A DNA stretch of 38,833 nt from an uncultured Prevotellaceae bacterium (GCA_902792685.1 CADBAP010000029.1:1-38833), one strand, 5' to 3'. Shown: positions 27,841 through 37,441, numbered from the stretch's first letter. The notes: generated by a model not told the origin, from the letters alone. Translations and numbers: made by a program.

Positions 27841-29066
27841 CCTTCCCCTTCTATATCGCCAAGCGCTACCTGTTCTCAAAGAAGAGCACGCACGCCATCA
27901 ATATCATCAGCGGAATCTCCGCTGTAGGTGTGGCTGTGGCTACGATGGCGCTAGTGGTGACGCTGAGCGTATTCAACGGGTTCAGCGATCTGGTGGCCAC
28001 TTTCTTCACCTCGTTTGATCCACAACTGAAGATTGTACCAGCGAAAGGAAAGACGATGCCTGCCGATGCACCAGCGTTGGACAAGGTGCGCCAGCTGACG
28101 GCGGTGGAGGTAGCCACCAACTGTCTGGAAGACCAGGCGCTCGCCGTTTATCAGGACAAACAGGAGATGGTAACGGTCAAGGGCGTAGATGACAATATCA
28201 CAGATCTGGTCAATATCAAGGATATCCTGGTGGGCGACGGTGTCTTCGACCTGCATGCCGCCAATCTGGAATATGGTGTTATCGGTATCCGATTGGCACA
28301 GACGTTGGGTACAGGAACGAAGTGGCGCGACTATCTGCACATCTTTGCGCCTCGTCACGAAGGACAGTTGGATATGACGAATCCCACAGAGGGGTTCGTG
28401 GAAGACTCGCTGCTTTCGCCTGGGGTCGTCTTCCAAGTGAAACAAGCCAAATACGACAAAGCACATATTATCACCTCGCTCGATTTCGCCAGCCGCATCT
28501 TTGAACGGCAAGGGGAAATCTCATCTTTGGAACTGAGGATCAAAAGCGGTTCAGATATCAACAGTGTAAAGAAAGACATCCAAGAAATCGTGGGTGACCA
28601 GTACAAGGTAGAAGACCGCTACGAACAGCAGGCCGATACGTTCCGCATCATGCAGATAGAAAAGGTGATGGCCTATATCTTCCTGACCTTTATCCTGATG
28701 GTTGCCTGTTTCAATATCATCGGTTCGCTGTCGATGCTGATTATCGACAAGAAAGACGATGTCGTCACGCTGCGCAATCTGGGTGCTACCGATAAGCAGA
28801 TTACACAGATATTCCTCTTTGAGGGCAGAATGATTTCCGCAGCAGGAGCCATCATCGGCATCATCATTGGATTGTTGCTCTGCTGGCTGCAACAGCAATT
28901 CGGAATCGTACGGCTGGGTAGCGGCTCGGAGAACTTTATTATCGACGCTTATCCCGTCAGCGTACATTATTCCGATGTGCTCATCATTTTCATCACCGTC
29001 ATGCTGGTAGGCTGGCTCGCCGTCTGGTATCCTGTGCGCGCCATCAGTAAACGCCTGACGAAATAA
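27837..29066 (+). CDS. LolC/LolE-type ABC transporter permease
   Basis: The 409-residue protein has the FtsX/MacB-like layout: an N-terminal membrane span (about 20-45), a large periplasmic domain (about 50-265), then three spans at the C-terminal end (MAYIFLTFILMVACFNIIGS, AAGAIIGIIIGLLLCWL, VLIIFITVMLVGWLAVW). It opens FYIAKRYLFSKKSTHAINII, typical of LolC/E proteins that extract lipoproteins from the inner membrane. No ATPase (LolD) is adjacent in the window. It overlaps rbfA by ATGA. Confidence 0.88.
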   Translation: MTFPFYIAKRYLFSKKSTHAINIISGISAVGVAVATMALVVTLSVFNGFSDLVATFFTSFDPQLKIVPAKGKTMPADAPALDKVRQLTAVEVATNCLEDQALAVYQDKQEMVTVKGVDDNITDLVNIKDILVGDGVFDLHAANLEYGVIGIRLAQTLGTGTKWRDYLHIFAPRHEGQLDMTNPTEGFVEDSLLSPGVVFQVKQAKYDKAHIITSLDFASRIFERQGEISSLELRIKSGSDINSVKKDIQEIVGDQYKVEDRYEQQADTFRIMQIEKVMAYIFLTFILMVACFNIIGSLSMLIIDKKDDVVTLRNLGATDKQITQIFLFEGRMISAAGAIIGIIIGLLLCWLQQQFGIVRLGSGSENFIIDAYPVSVHYSDVLIIFITVMLVGWLAVWYPVRAISKRLTK

Positions 29067-29079
29067 TCCGTAAACTTAC

Positions 29080-29105
29080 AAAAAAAGATAGCGACATTCG
29101 CTATC
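29080..29105 (-). terminator. Terminator of murI operon
   Basis: GATAGCG (29087-29093) and CGCTATC (29099-29105) make a 7-bp stem with a 5-nt loop, and on the minus strand a T7 run follows. It ends the large envelope operon 9 nt after the murI stop. Confidence 0.88.
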
Positions 29106-29113
29106 CTGAATCA

Positions 29114-29950
29114 TTATTCCAAATCGATATGGCGCACGTTGATATCCTCATGGAGGAAGATACGTGCGCTTTCTTTGAACTTATCAGGATTCTCGGTGGT
29201 AAAATACTGGCAACGTCCGTTTTGGGTAATCTTGTTTTCGATAGACGGATGGCGTTGCAAGTAGGATTGCAGACTGTCGGCCACATACTCGCTCTGCGGA
29301 ACGATGCGCACGCCAGGCTGCACATATTTTAATATCTTCGGCATCAGCAACGGATAATGCGTGCAGCCGAGGATGATGGTATCGATATCGGGATCGAGAC
29401 GCATCAGTTGGTCAAGACGTTTCTTGACGAAGTAATCGGCACCAGGACTGTCGGCCTCGTTATTTTCAATAATCGGCACCCACAGCGGGCAGGCAACGCC
29501 TGTAACCGATACATCCGGATGGAGCTTCTGGATCTCCAGTCGGTAGCTGTCACTCTTGACGGTTCCCTCTGTGGCGAGGAGTCCTACGTGACGGCTTTCC
29601 GTCAGGTCGCCGATAACTTCTGCTGTCGGCCGGATGACACCCAGCACGCGGCGTTCTGCATCGATGACAGGCAGGTCTCGCTGCTGGATGCTACGCAGTG
29701 CCTTTGCTGAAGCGGTGTTACATCCCAAAATCACCAGGTGACAACCCATCTCGAAGAGTTTCAGCACAGCCTGACGGGTGAACTGATAGACGACCTCAAA
29801 CGAACGGGAACCGTAGGGCGCACGGGCGTTGTCGCCCAAGTACATGTAGTCGTACTCTGGCAGCAACTGACGGATACCGTGAAGGATGGTCAATCCACCG
29901 TATCCAGAGTCGAAGACTCCAATGGGTCCTGGTTGTTGAGGAAGGTTCAT
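29114..29950 (-). CDS. murI: Glutamate racemase MurI
   Basis: MurI makes D-glutamate for peptidoglycan. The 278-residue length is typical. Both catalytic cysteines are present: Cys77 in LGCNTASAK and Cys196 in LGCTHYPLL. PIGVFDSGYGGLTIL opens the protein. It is the last gene of the DUF6242-to-murI operon. A dispersed palindrome lies between it and the upstream skp gene. Confidence 0.95.
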   Translation of the reverse strand: MNLPQQPGPIGVFDSGYGGLTILHGIRQLLPEYDYMYLGDNARAPYGSRSFEVVYQFTRQAVLKLFEMGCHLVILGCNTASAKALRSIQQRDLPVIDAERRVLGVIRPTAEVIGDLTESRHVGLLATEGTVKSDSYRLEIQKLHPDVSVTGVACPLWVPIIENNEADSPGADYFVKKRLDQLMRLDPDIDTIILGCTHYPLLMPKILKYVQPGVRIVPQSEYVADSLQSYLQRHPSIENKITQNGRCQYFTTENPDKFKESARIFLHEDINVRHIDLE

Positions 29951-29952
29951 TT

Positions 29953-29998
29953 GAAAAGACCCACCCCGGCCCTCCCTGAAAGGAGGGGGTGATGGGTG
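29953..29998. repeat. Dispersed C/G palindrome upstream of murI
   Basis: ACCCACCCCGGCCCTCCC-TGAA-AGGAGGGGGTGATGGGT is an imperfect palindrome of the same class as elsewhere in the window, 3 nt before the murI ATG on the sense strand. Confidence 0.7.
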
Positions 29999-30017
29999 AC
30001 TTTAGTTAGTATTATTT

Positions 30018-30533
30018 TTACCGTAACTGTTCTTTGAGCTGCTGGGTGATATTCTCCCCCATGCTTTCGTTGACATAGGGTAAGGCATGGTCGTCGGTAT
30101 TCAGGACGAACGCATAGCCGTTGCGTACCGCTATGCTGTGAACGGCATCAGCCAATTGTTTGTGTACAGGCTCCAGCGCATCTTTCTCTGCTTGTTTAAG
30201 CAAGCGTTCCGACTCCGCTTTGAAGGCGATGTTACGTGCCATAAAGTCCTGCAATTCAGCCTGTCGCTTCTTCAGGATAGAAGGTGCATAGTCTTGTACA
30301 CCCTCCAGAAAATCCTCGTACTTCTGATTAAACTCCTCTTCCGAGCGTTTGGTTTCTGTCTCATACTTGGATTTCAGTTCCTGAATATTCTGCTGTGCGC
30401 GGGCATAGGCCGCCATCGACGTAAATACCTCCTGATAGCTGAAGTACCCAAACTTCAAATCCTGTGCCTGCGTACTGAGTGACATCATGGCAAAAAGGCA
30501 AAACAGCACCCATGTCTTACCTAAAGTTTTCAT
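30018..30533 (-). CDS. OmpH/Skp-family periplasmic chaperone (copy 1)
   Basis: Skp binds unfolded outer-membrane proteins in the periplasm on their way to BamA. The product has a signal peptide (MKTLGKTWVLFCLFAMMSLS, cleavage after TQA), a mature core beginning QDLKFGYFSYQEVF, and a long coiled-coil (about 45-120, ELKSKYETETKRSEEEFNQK) as in the Skp family. It is the third of three such genes downstream of bamA. The start is placed at 30533, with the signal peptide immediately after. The LFCLFA stretch is encoded by words seen in the spacer upstream. Confidence 0.85.
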   Translation of the reverse strand: MKTLGKTWVLFCLFAMMSLSTQAQDLKFGYFSYQEVFTSMAAYARAQQNIQELKSKYETETKRSEEEFNQKYEDFLEGVQDYAPSILKKRQAELQDFMARNIAFKAESERLLKQAEKDALEPVHKQLADAVHSIAVRNGYAFVLNTDDHALPYVNESMGENITQQLKEQLR

Positions 30534-30651
30534 TCCGTTGCGGTTTATTCTTTTGTATTCCATCTGATTACTGTTTTGCCTTTTTTACCTCGTTCAACTT
30601 TCTTTTAGTCGCTTCGCTTTGTAAAAGTGATTTGCGACGATGTCAGCTGAA

Positions 30652-31155
30652 TTATTTCTTCTTGTTCAGTTCTGCTTTTACCTCAGTGGTTACGTCTTTG
30701 CTCAATGTATCGTTGATGTAGAGCGGCTGACCACCGTTCAGTTCCATGATATATACATATCCGCCAGCCTTTGCTACGGCAGCGATGGCAGCACGAACCT
30801 TTTCAAGGATCGGACCGAGCTTCTCCTGCTGAGCCTTGTTGAAAGCCTGCTGGTTGTCCTGAGCAGCCTGCTGAATCTTTGAATAGAGTTCCTGCAGCGC
30901 AGCCTCTGTCTCAGCCTGCTTGGTAGCGTTCATGGTACTCTTGGTCTTGTCGTACTCGTCAGCCTTGCGCTGCAGCTCGTCCTGCATCTCCTTGAGGTTT
31001 GCCTCGTAGGTCTTGCCCAGTGCTTCAAGCTCACCCTGAACCTTGATAGCCTCAGGCAGAGAGGTCAGCAGAGCCTGAGAGTCGATGTGACCAAATTTCT
31101 GTGCGAATGCTGTCATCGGTGCGATGAACAGCAACATTAAAATCAGTTTTTTCAT
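30652..31155 (-). CDS. OmpH/Skp-family periplasmic chaperone (copy 2)
   Basis: The 167-residue protein has a signal peptide (MKKLILMLLFIAPMTAFA) and an OmpH start (QKFGHIDSQALLTSLPEA). A coiled coil rich in Gln, Glu and Ala follows (DELQRKADEYDKTK, EAALQELYSKIQQAAQD), then a C-terminal strand ending KAELNKKK. It is close in type to copies 1 and 3 but clearly diverged. It probably provides a second OMP chaperone. Confidence 0.87.
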   Translation of the reverse strand: MKKLILMLLFIAPMTAFAQKFGHIDSQALLTSLPEAIKVQGELEALGKTYEANLKEMQDELQRKADEYDKTKSTMNATKQAETEAALQELYSKIQQAAQDNQQAFNKAQQEKLGPILEKVRAAIAAVAKAGGYVYIMELNGGQPLYINDTLSKDVTTEVKAELNKKK

Positions 31156-31197
31156 GTTTTCTTTGTTTTTTATTTGTTATTATAATTGTTGTATTTT

Positions 31198-31707
31198 TTA
31201 TTGATAGCCCAGTTTCTGCAGCACTTCGTTGCTGATATCAATTTTCGGAGAACCGAAGATGATGCCGTCGTTGCCGGCACGGTTCATCACCATGCTGTAA
31301 CCACGCTGCTCGGCAATTTCCTTGACAGCCGTATAGATTTCCTCCTGGATTGGAGTAATCAGTGAGGTACGCTTCTTGAAAAGTTCGCCTTCCGGTCCAA
31401 AATACTTGCGCTTCAGCTCCGATGCCTCCTTCTCTTTGGCAACGATAGCCTCCTGACGCTTGGTTTTCTGCTCCTGAGACAGGAACACCACCTCATTCTG
31501 ATAATTCTTGTACATCGTGCTGGCCTCTGTATTGAGTGCTTCCACTTCAGCTTGCCACTTCTTGCTTACCTGGTTCAACTGTTCGTTGGCACGTTCGTAA
31601 GCAGGTACATTCTTCAGTATGTACTCCATGTCTATCAGCGCATACTTCTGTGCGCTTGCCGTCATCGCTGCTACAGCGAACAGGCATATCATCATCAATT
31701 TCTTCAT
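31198..31707 (-). CDS. OmpH/Skp-family periplasmic chaperone (copy 3)
   Basis: The 169-residue protein has a signal peptide (MKKLMMICLFAVAAMTASA), the family start QKYALIDMEYILKNVPAYER and a long helical region (SKKWQAEVEALNTEASTMYK), ending with NEVLQKLGYQ. Of the three copies this one most resembles the standard Bacteroidota OmpH that follows bamA. It is the copy nearest to bamA (about 90 nt). Confidence 0.9.
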   Translation of the reverse strand: MKKLMMICLFAVAAMTASAQKYALIDMEYILKNVPAYERANEQLNQVSKKWQAEVEALNTEASTMYKNYQNEVVFLSQEQKTKRQEAIVAKEKEASELKRKYFGPEGELFKKRTSLITPIQEEIYTAVKEIAEQRGYSMVMNRAGNDGIIFGSPKIDISNEVLQKLGYQ

Positions 31708-31798
31708 ATTTCTTGCTTTTTTTGCTTTGACGCGTTTTGTTTTAATGGGTTTAATGGGGCAAATGGGTTTAATGGGTATTATGATGCATTATGCTCTA

Positions 31799-34414
31799 TT
31801 AGAACTCCTGTCCCAGCACGAAGTGGAACTGGCTGCCACCCTTCTTTCCGAATACCTTGTCGAAACCGTATGCCCAGTCGATACCCATCATACCTACCAT
31901 CGGCAGGAAGAGACGCACACCGACGCCGGCAGAACGCTTCATGTCGAACGGGTTGAAGTCTTTCGTTTCGTGCCAAGCATTACCCGCTTCCAGGAAGGTC
32001 AGACCGTAGATGGTGGTGTTACCCAACAGGAACGGATAGCGCAGCTCCAGCGTGAAGCGGTCGTAGGCATAACCCTCATATCCGTATGGTGTGAGAGATC
32101 CGTTTTCGTAACCACGCAAACCGATAGTTTCTTCTGCATAGCCCGTGGAGTATCCGCTCATACCGTCACCACCCATATAATAGGTTTCGAACGGTGACTT
32201 CTTGTATTTATTGTAAGCACCCAGCAAGCCGAATTCCACACGTGTCATCAGCACGAAACACTTGGTGGCACTCGTCAGCGCCGTAAATGTTCTTGCCTTG
32301 AACTTCCACTTGTGGTATTCTACCCATTTGTATTTTTCACCCTGCTCAGCCTGATAGGTTGGCGACTGCGGGTCTGTGGCCAGATGCTCATAGTCTTTGT
32401 CGTCCCAAGCCGACCACGGCGGGGTGATAGACAGCGATGCCTCAAACTCTGAACCACGACGCGGGTAGTACATATTGTCCGTTGATGAACGTGAGAGCGA
32501 AATACTCAAGTTCAAGTTGTTGGAGCTACCGTTGCTCATGAGGAAGTAACGCCAGTTTTTCATCTGATAACGGGTGTAGCCCAGTCGCAGCGACAGCATG
32601 AAATAGTCGTCTGGCCAGCGCAGGCGCTTACCCCATCCGATGTTCACACCGTAGAGTTTCACTGACTTATCCGGGTCGTAGTAGTTCTCGTAGTTGTTAT
32701 AATAATAGCTTGATGTACCATAGCCACCAATGTAGTTGGCGTATGAGTTCATCCATGCATTGTTATAGTAGTTGCTCGATACGTCGGTCTGCTTGGAGAA
32801 GTAGAAGCCCACACTGAACTGAATGGGTCGCTTGCCACCAAACCAAGAGGTGGAGTAAGAAGCGTTATACGACTGATAGTAGCTACCGTTGGTCTGTGCA
32901 CCCAATGAGAGCACCTCGCCGTCACCAACCGGCATGATGCCGCGATGCTCGGCATTCTTGCGGAAGAGGTTCCTCATGGAGAAGTTGTTCAACTTCAAAC
33001 CGATGCGTCCGATGACACCCGTCTGTCCCCATCCGAGAGAGAACTCAATCTGGTCGTTCGATTTCTGTACCAGATTCCAGTTGATGTCAACAGTACCCGT
33101 TTCATAATTGGGTACAATCTTCGGCTCAACTTGCTCTGGATCAAAGTGACCCACAGATGCCAACTCACGAGCTGAACGTGTTAATGCTTCCTTAGAGAAC
33201 AAATCGCCGGGCTTGGTACGCAGTTCGCGACGTACCACATTCTCATACAGTTTCGTATTACCATTGATGCGTACATGGTTGATGTGAGCCTGCTGACCTT
33301 CAGTAATACGCATCTCCAGGTCGATGGAGTCGCCCACCACTTCCGTTTCCGTTGGCTGCAGGTTGTAGAACAGATAACCGTTGTTCCAATAAAGGTTACC
33401 TACAGCATCCTCGTCGCCAGTCAGACGTTTGTTCAGCAGCTTCTGGTCATACACGTCACCTTTGTTCATACCCAGCAATTGACTGAGGTAGTCGGTTGTA
33501 TAAACGGTATTGCCCACCCACGTGATGTTACGGATAAAGTATTTCTGGCCTTCATCCACTTTCACATAGACGTTGACGTGCTTGTCGTCAACATTCCACA
33601 CGCTGTCTTTCAGGATGACCGCATCACGATAGCCGTATGCATTATACAGGTCAATGAGGTTTTTCTTGTCTTCTTCCCAGCGTTCTGGTGTAAACTTCTT
33701 CGACTTGAACATATTGGCGAATTTGCCTGCCTCGTGAATCTTGGCAAAGGCACCCTTGGAGAACATGTTACCTTTCAGTTTCTTATCGGTAAGCTGCTCA
33801 TTGCCGTCGATGATGATCTGGCGCACCTTCATCTTCTCTTTCTTGTCCACCTCGACATCGAGAATCACCTGGTTCTTGTTTGTCACATCATCGCGCTGAT
33901 AGATATTGATCTCTGCGTTCTTGTAACCCTTGTCGTCAAAATAACGCTTAGCCAGCACCTGTGCACGAGCAATGATGTTCGGAGTCACCTGACCGCCTTT
34001 GATCAGACCGATTTTATTCTCCAGGTCTTCTTTCTCCGACTTCTTCACACCAATATAATTGATGATGGAGATACGCGGACGCAAGGCCAGATGGATGTGC
34101 AAATACACCTTGTTGCCTACGATGGAATCGGCAGAAATTGATACTTCAGAAAACAATCCGTGTTTCCAGTAGCGGTTGACGGCCTGTGTAATCTCCGGTC
34201 CTGGAATTTCTATCTGCTGTCCGACAGAAAGTTTTGATATTCCCGTCAGCACATAGTCCTCATAGTTATCGACACCTGATGCCGTCAGGCCGCCGATAAT
34301 CAGCTCCTGTGGCAAACCGGCATAAGAAATCTCTGGATATACAATCTTTTCCTGTGCAGATACTGATGAAGGCAACAGGGCAAACAGGCAAAAAGCCATC
34401 AGGCTTTTTCCCAT
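31799..34414 (-). CDS. bamA: Outer-membrane protein assembly factor BamA
   Basis: BamA folds and inserts beta-barrel proteins. After a signal peptide (MGKSLMAFCLFALLPSS...AQ) come POTRA domains (e.g. RPRISIINYIGVKKSEKEDL, MKVRQIIIDGNEQLTDKKL, YFIRNITWVGNTVYTTDYL, INHVRINGNTKLYENVVRRE) and a C-terminal barrel ending in VLGQEF with the terminal Phe. GLRGYENGSL replaces the usual VRGF-like loop motif. A Tyr/Asn-rich stretch sits near 32690-32760. The start at 34414 is chosen because it gives a standard signal peptide; 34450 in the same frame adds 12 residues. Three Skp-like chaperones follow. Confidence 0.95.
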   Translation of the reverse strand: MGKSLMAFCLFALLPSSVSAQEKIVYPEISYAGLPQELIIGGLTASGVDNYEDYVLTGISKLSVGQQIEIPGPEITQAVNRYWKHGLFSEVSISADSIVGNKVYLHIHLALRPRISIINYIGVKKSEKEDLENKIGLIKGGQVTPNIIARAQVLAKRYFDDKGYKNAEINIYQRDDVTNKNQVILDVEVDKKEKMKVRQIIIDGNEQLTDKKLKGNMFSKGAFAKIHEAGKFANMFKSKKFTPERWEEDKKNLIDLYNAYGYRDAVILKDSVWNVDDKHVNVYVKVDEGQKYFIRNITWVGNTVYTTDYLSQLLGMNKGDVYDQKLLNKRLTGDEDAVGNLYWNNGYLFYNLQPTETEVVGDSIDLEMRITEGQQAHINHVRINGNTKLYENVVRRELRTKPGDLFSKEALTRSARELASVGHFDPEQVEPKIVPNYETGTVDINWNLVQKSNDQIEFSLGWGQTGVIGRIGLKLNNFSMRNLFRKNAEHRGIMPVGDGEVLSLGAQTNGSYYQSYNASYSTSWFGGKRPIQFSVGFYFSKQTDVSSNYYNNAWMNSYANYIGGYGTSSYYYNNYENYYDPDKSVKLYGVNIGWGKRLRWPDDYFMLSLRLGYTRYQMKNWRYFLMSNGSSNNLNLSISLSRSSTDNMYYPRRGSEFEASLSITPPWSAWDDKDYEHLATDPQSPTYQAEQGEKYKWVEYHKWKFKARTFTALTSATKCFVLMTRVEFGLLGAYNKYKKSPFETYYMGGDGMSGYSTGYAEETIGLRGYENGSLTPYGYEGYAYDRFTLELRYPFLLGNTTIYGLTFLEAGNAWHETKDFNPFDMKRSAGVGVRLFLPMVGMMGIDWAYGFDKVFGKKGGSQFHFVLGQEF

Positions 34415-34469
34415 TCCCGTTACCTTATTATATATATGTGAAGTTATCATCGTTATGATTGGTCGTTTG

Positions 34470-35207
34470 TCATTTGTTCTCTTCTTCGCTCACCTGTGCC
34501 TCTGTCTTTCCGTATCGGCGCTGACGCTTCTGGTAATCCTCGATGGCACGATGGAGGTCTTCTTCCTTGAAGTCGGGCCAGTAGGTATCGCAGAAATACA
34601 ACTCTGAGTAGGCGATTTGCCACAGCAGGTAGTTGGAGATACGCAGTTCCCCACCCGTGCGGATGAGCAGATCGGGGTCAGGCATGAAGGTGGTCGTCAT
34701 CGCATCAGACACCGTCTGTTCGTCAATATCCTGCGGATTGACCTCTCCGTTGGCTGCTTTTGCTGCCAACTGTCTTACGGCCTCCGTGATCTCCCAGCGA
34801 CTGGAGTAGCTCAATGCCACCACCATTGTCATCGCATCGTTCTGTGCCGTATGATCCATCGTCTCCTGCAGTTTCTGCTGTACATTCTCAGGCAGGCGTT
34901 TGATATCGCCGATGACGCGGAAACGCACGTTGTTCTTCATGAAGATCTCGTCTTCCAAAGAAGAGAGTACCAGTCCCATGAGGGCTGCCACCTCGTCAGA
35001 CGGACGGTTCCAGTTTTCTGTGGAGAAGGTATAGAGCGTCAGGTATTTCACACCCAGACGCGTACACTCCGATGTGATTCTCCTCACCGTCTCCACGCCG
35101 GCCTGATGACCGTAGCTGCGCGGTTGGTTTCTTTCTGTAGCCCAACGTCCGTTGCCATCCATGATGATGGCGATATGCTGGGGGATACCTGTTTTATTCA
35201 TACTCAT
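34470..35207 (-). CDS. uppS: Undecaprenyl diphosphate synthase UppS
   Basis: UppS makes the C55 carrier for peptidoglycan and O-antigen. The 245-residue protein has the catalytic [10 protein letters not shown] with Asp17, the FSTENWNRP motif, and the C-terminal [20 protein letters not shown] that completes the active site. It overlaps DUF6089 by 14 nt. It precedes bamA, a common arrangement in Bacteroidota. Confidence 0.96.
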   Translation of the reverse strand: MSMNKTGIPQHIAIIMDGNGRWATERNQPRSYGHQAGVETVRRITSECTRLGVKYLTLYTFSTENWNRPSDEVAALMGLVLSSLEDEIFMKNNVRFRVIGDIKRLPENVQQKLQETMDHTAQNDAMTMVVALSYSSRWEITEAVRQLAAKAANGEVNPQDIDEQTVSDAMTTTFMPDPDLLIRTGGELRISNYLLWQIAYSELYFCDTYWPDFKEEDLHRAIEDYQKRQRRYGKTEAQVSEEENK

Positions 35208-35925
35208 TGTGGCATGTTCTGCATTTAGCCATGAAACTATAGGTAAGTGTCAGTTGTAGGGCAGAATAGCAGTCTGTATTCTTAAACGGTCCGCTACTCT
35301 TCACGTAGTACGGGTCTTTTGAACCGTCTAACTCATCACTGAGCGAGAAGTGTATTGCCCACTCCAAGCCTACGTTCATGCGTTCGTTGATCTTATATTT
35401 CAGACCGATACCAATCGGGATATTGGCGGTGAAGACACTCTTTTTGTCGTCACGACCAGTATTCACGTATGTAGCACCGATACCTCCAAAGACAAATGGG
35501 CTGAGCCGTTTGGCACCACGATAGTCGCGTCCTGTGCCATAGGGCAGGAAGTTGTATTCGTATGTAAGGCTGACATCAATAAGGGTATTGCTAAACTCAT
35601 AGGGTGAGTCAACATAATCGGGATAATATGTCTTGACATCTTTCGAACAGCCTTTCAGTTTGCCGTAGCTGGCAGAAAGTCTGATACCATTATAGGGATT
35701 GAAGATATAGCGTGCCAACACCGTTCCCATCGGTTGCAAATCTTTTATCGGAGAGTTGTTGTAATCACCTAAATAGCCCATCATGCCTACGCCGCCTCCT
35801 ATCTCCATACGATATTCTGGGTCGTCCTGAGCGTTGACACATAAAGGTAGAAAGACGAAAAGGTAAAAGGGCAAAAACCATCTTACCGCAACCTTCCTCA
35901 AGCTATTTTTTATCATTAACTTCAC
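35194..35925 (-). CDS. DUF6089-type outer-membrane beta-barrel protein
   Basis: The 243-residue protein has a signal peptide ([19 protein letters not shown]), followed by an 8-10-strand barrel pattern ([55 protein letters not shown]). Family proteins lie next to uppS/bamA; a PorG-like role in envelope assembly is plausible but not shown. Two Cys occur in the last 10 residues ([10 protein letters not shown]). It precedes uppS and overlaps it by 14 nt. Confidence 0.82.
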   Translation of the reverse strand: MKLMIKNSLRKVAVRWFLPFYLFVFLPLCVNAQDDPEYRMEIGGGVGMMGYLGDYNNSPIKDLQPMGTVLARYIFNPYNGIRLSASYGKLKGCSKDVKTYYPDYVDSPYEFSNTLIDVSLTYEYNFLPYGTGRDYRGAKRLSPFVFGGIGATYVNTGRDDKKSVFTANIPIGIGLKYKINERMNVGLEWAIHFSLSDELDGSKDPYYVKSSGPFKNTDCYSALQLTLTYSFMAKCRTCHNEYE

Positions 35926-35928
35926 CTT

Positions 35929-37356
35929 TTACTTCCTTCTTACTTTCAAGAACTCATTCTGTTCCTTCGTCCAACCCATACGGTTCAGACGACCGCGCCA
36001 GATTTCACCGCTTTGTCCACAGATAATCCAGATGAAATTCTGACTGTCAACGGTAGCCGTAAACACATTGCTGCTGTTCATATCCGTAGGCAGTGTGTAG
36101 TCGGGCGTCTTCCACGTGATACCGCCATCCTGTGAGTAGTAGAACGAGTCGAAACCTTTCTTCGTGCAGGCTCCTACTCCGCTGCCGCCCATCGCCAGCA
36201 AACCGTTGTCGTAGTTCATGATAACCACATTGGCCAGTCTTGGCAGCGCATAATTATTGTCGTCGGCAATATCTACATAGGTCCAAGGATATTCGCGGTG
36301 GTAGTCGGAATACTCAACCAACTTTGTCCACACCACAGCAATCGTGTCGCTGGGGTATGCTGTCTCGTTTCTCAAACCGGCCATCACCACCATATCGATA
36401 TCATCGTTGGTCTTCAACGGCAGGGAGGTAAAGCTGACGGCATCGGCGGGCAACAGTTCCTTGCCTTCGTCTTGCGTGTCAACCGTCCATGAAGCGCCGT
36501 CGTTTCTTGATACCATCATGCTGCCGTCCTGACCAATCGCATACAGCTCTGTCGCGCTGGCGGCAACCAGTTGCTTCAGCTCGCTGCTGGTACCCATCAC
36601 GGTCCACTGACCTGCATTCATCCGCAGAATCTGTCCGGCATTCAACACAAACACGTCATCACCGCGTGTCACCACATTCTTGTAGGCATTGGCGTCAAAG
36701 AGCTGGTTGCTTGCCAACCAGTTCTGTCCGTCGTTCTCAGCCGTCTGATACAACTGTGTCTGTGCACCATTGAAACCAAACAGATAAACATTGCCTCCCG
36801 CTGCAAACGCTTTCATCGCCTGCATATTGGCAAAGAGGTTGTTGGTGGACAGCTGGTGCCAGTTGAAATCGTCGCCTTCCTGCTGGTGAATGTTCACCTT
36901 GACCGTATAGTTGCGATAGAAACTGCCACTCAGCGACAGGATCTGGAACGTACGCGGACTGGAGAAATCTATCGAGTCGGTTGAAGAATAATAGAATGTA
37001 CTGTCGTTAGCCACATTCTTCAGGAAAATCTGACCGGAATTCTTGGTCGATATGCTCAACAGGATATGTTTCGCGTCAGTACCATAGGGCAGCGAGTCTG
37101 GATTATAAATCTGACTGTTTTCCTGATCGATATAAAACTCATAGTCGCTGACAGTAACCGTCTTCTTATAGATACTGTCCTGTCCCTCAGAACCTGTGGT
37201 ATGGAGATACTGGTTGGCTGCCGACAGCGAGAAAGCGGTGATACCTGTGTCGTTGGTGGTATAATACGTTGCACTGTTCTCGTCATCGCCCATACAAGCA
37301 GCGAAAACGAACAGCAAACTGAGGATTCCCACCCAAGAAATATACTTTTTCATCAT
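35929..37356 (-). CDS. DUF6242-type lipoprotein with beta-propeller-like repeats
   Basis: The product is a predicted lipoprotein: MMKKYISWVGILSLLFVFAA then CMGDDENS. The N-terminal 150 residues form an Ig-like domain, and the rest has sialidase/Asp-box-like motifs (SRNDGASWTVDT, SQDGGITWKTP) suggestive of a beta-propeller. I place it in DUF6242, whose role is unknown. It is the first gene of the operon running through DUF6089, uppS and bamA to murI. A TACCTTTG -7 box lies about 80 nt upstream. Confidence 0.8.
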   Translation of the reverse strand: MMKKYISWVGILSLLFVFAACMGDDENSATYYTTNDTGITAFSLSAANQYLHTTGSEGQDSIYKKTVTVSDYEFYIDQENSQIYNPDSLPYGTDAKHILLSISTKNSGQIFLKNVANDSTFYYSSTDSIDFSSPRTFQILSLSGSFYRNYTVKVNIHQQEGDDFNWHQLSTNNLFANMQAMKAFAAGGNVYLFGFNGAQTQLYQTAENDGQNWLASNQLFDANAYKNVVTRGDDVFVLNAGQILRMNAGQWTVMGTSSELKQLVAASATELYAIGQDGSMMVSRNDGASWTVDTQDEGKELLPADAVSFTSLPLKTNDDIDMVVMAGLRNETAYPSDTIAVVWTKLVEYSDYHREYPWTYVDIADDNNYALPRLANVVIMNYDNGLLAMGGSGVGACTKKGFDSFYYSQDGGITWKTPDYTLPTDMNSSNVFTATVDSQNFIWIICGQSGEIWRGRLNRMGWTKEQNEFLKVRRK

Positions 37357-37433
37357 AATCTATTCAATCGATCGTGTACACATCATGCGACAAAAACTGT
37401 GTCCGACAGCCTACGCTTCGCACAATTATCGTG

Positions 37434-37441
37434 CAAAGGTA
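37434..37441 (-). promoter_or_regulatory. -7 box of envelope operon
   Basis: TACCTTTG on the minus strand fits TAnnTTTG, 78 nt before ATG 37356. The -33 TTTG is not well placed. The leader would be about 70 nt. Confidence 0.5.

Noticed and set aside
30480..34400. CLFA motif shared by signal peptides of BamA and two Skp proteins as a functional signal
   Set aside because: Similar hydrophobic codons and spacer-like words explain it; signal peptides often converge on such residues.
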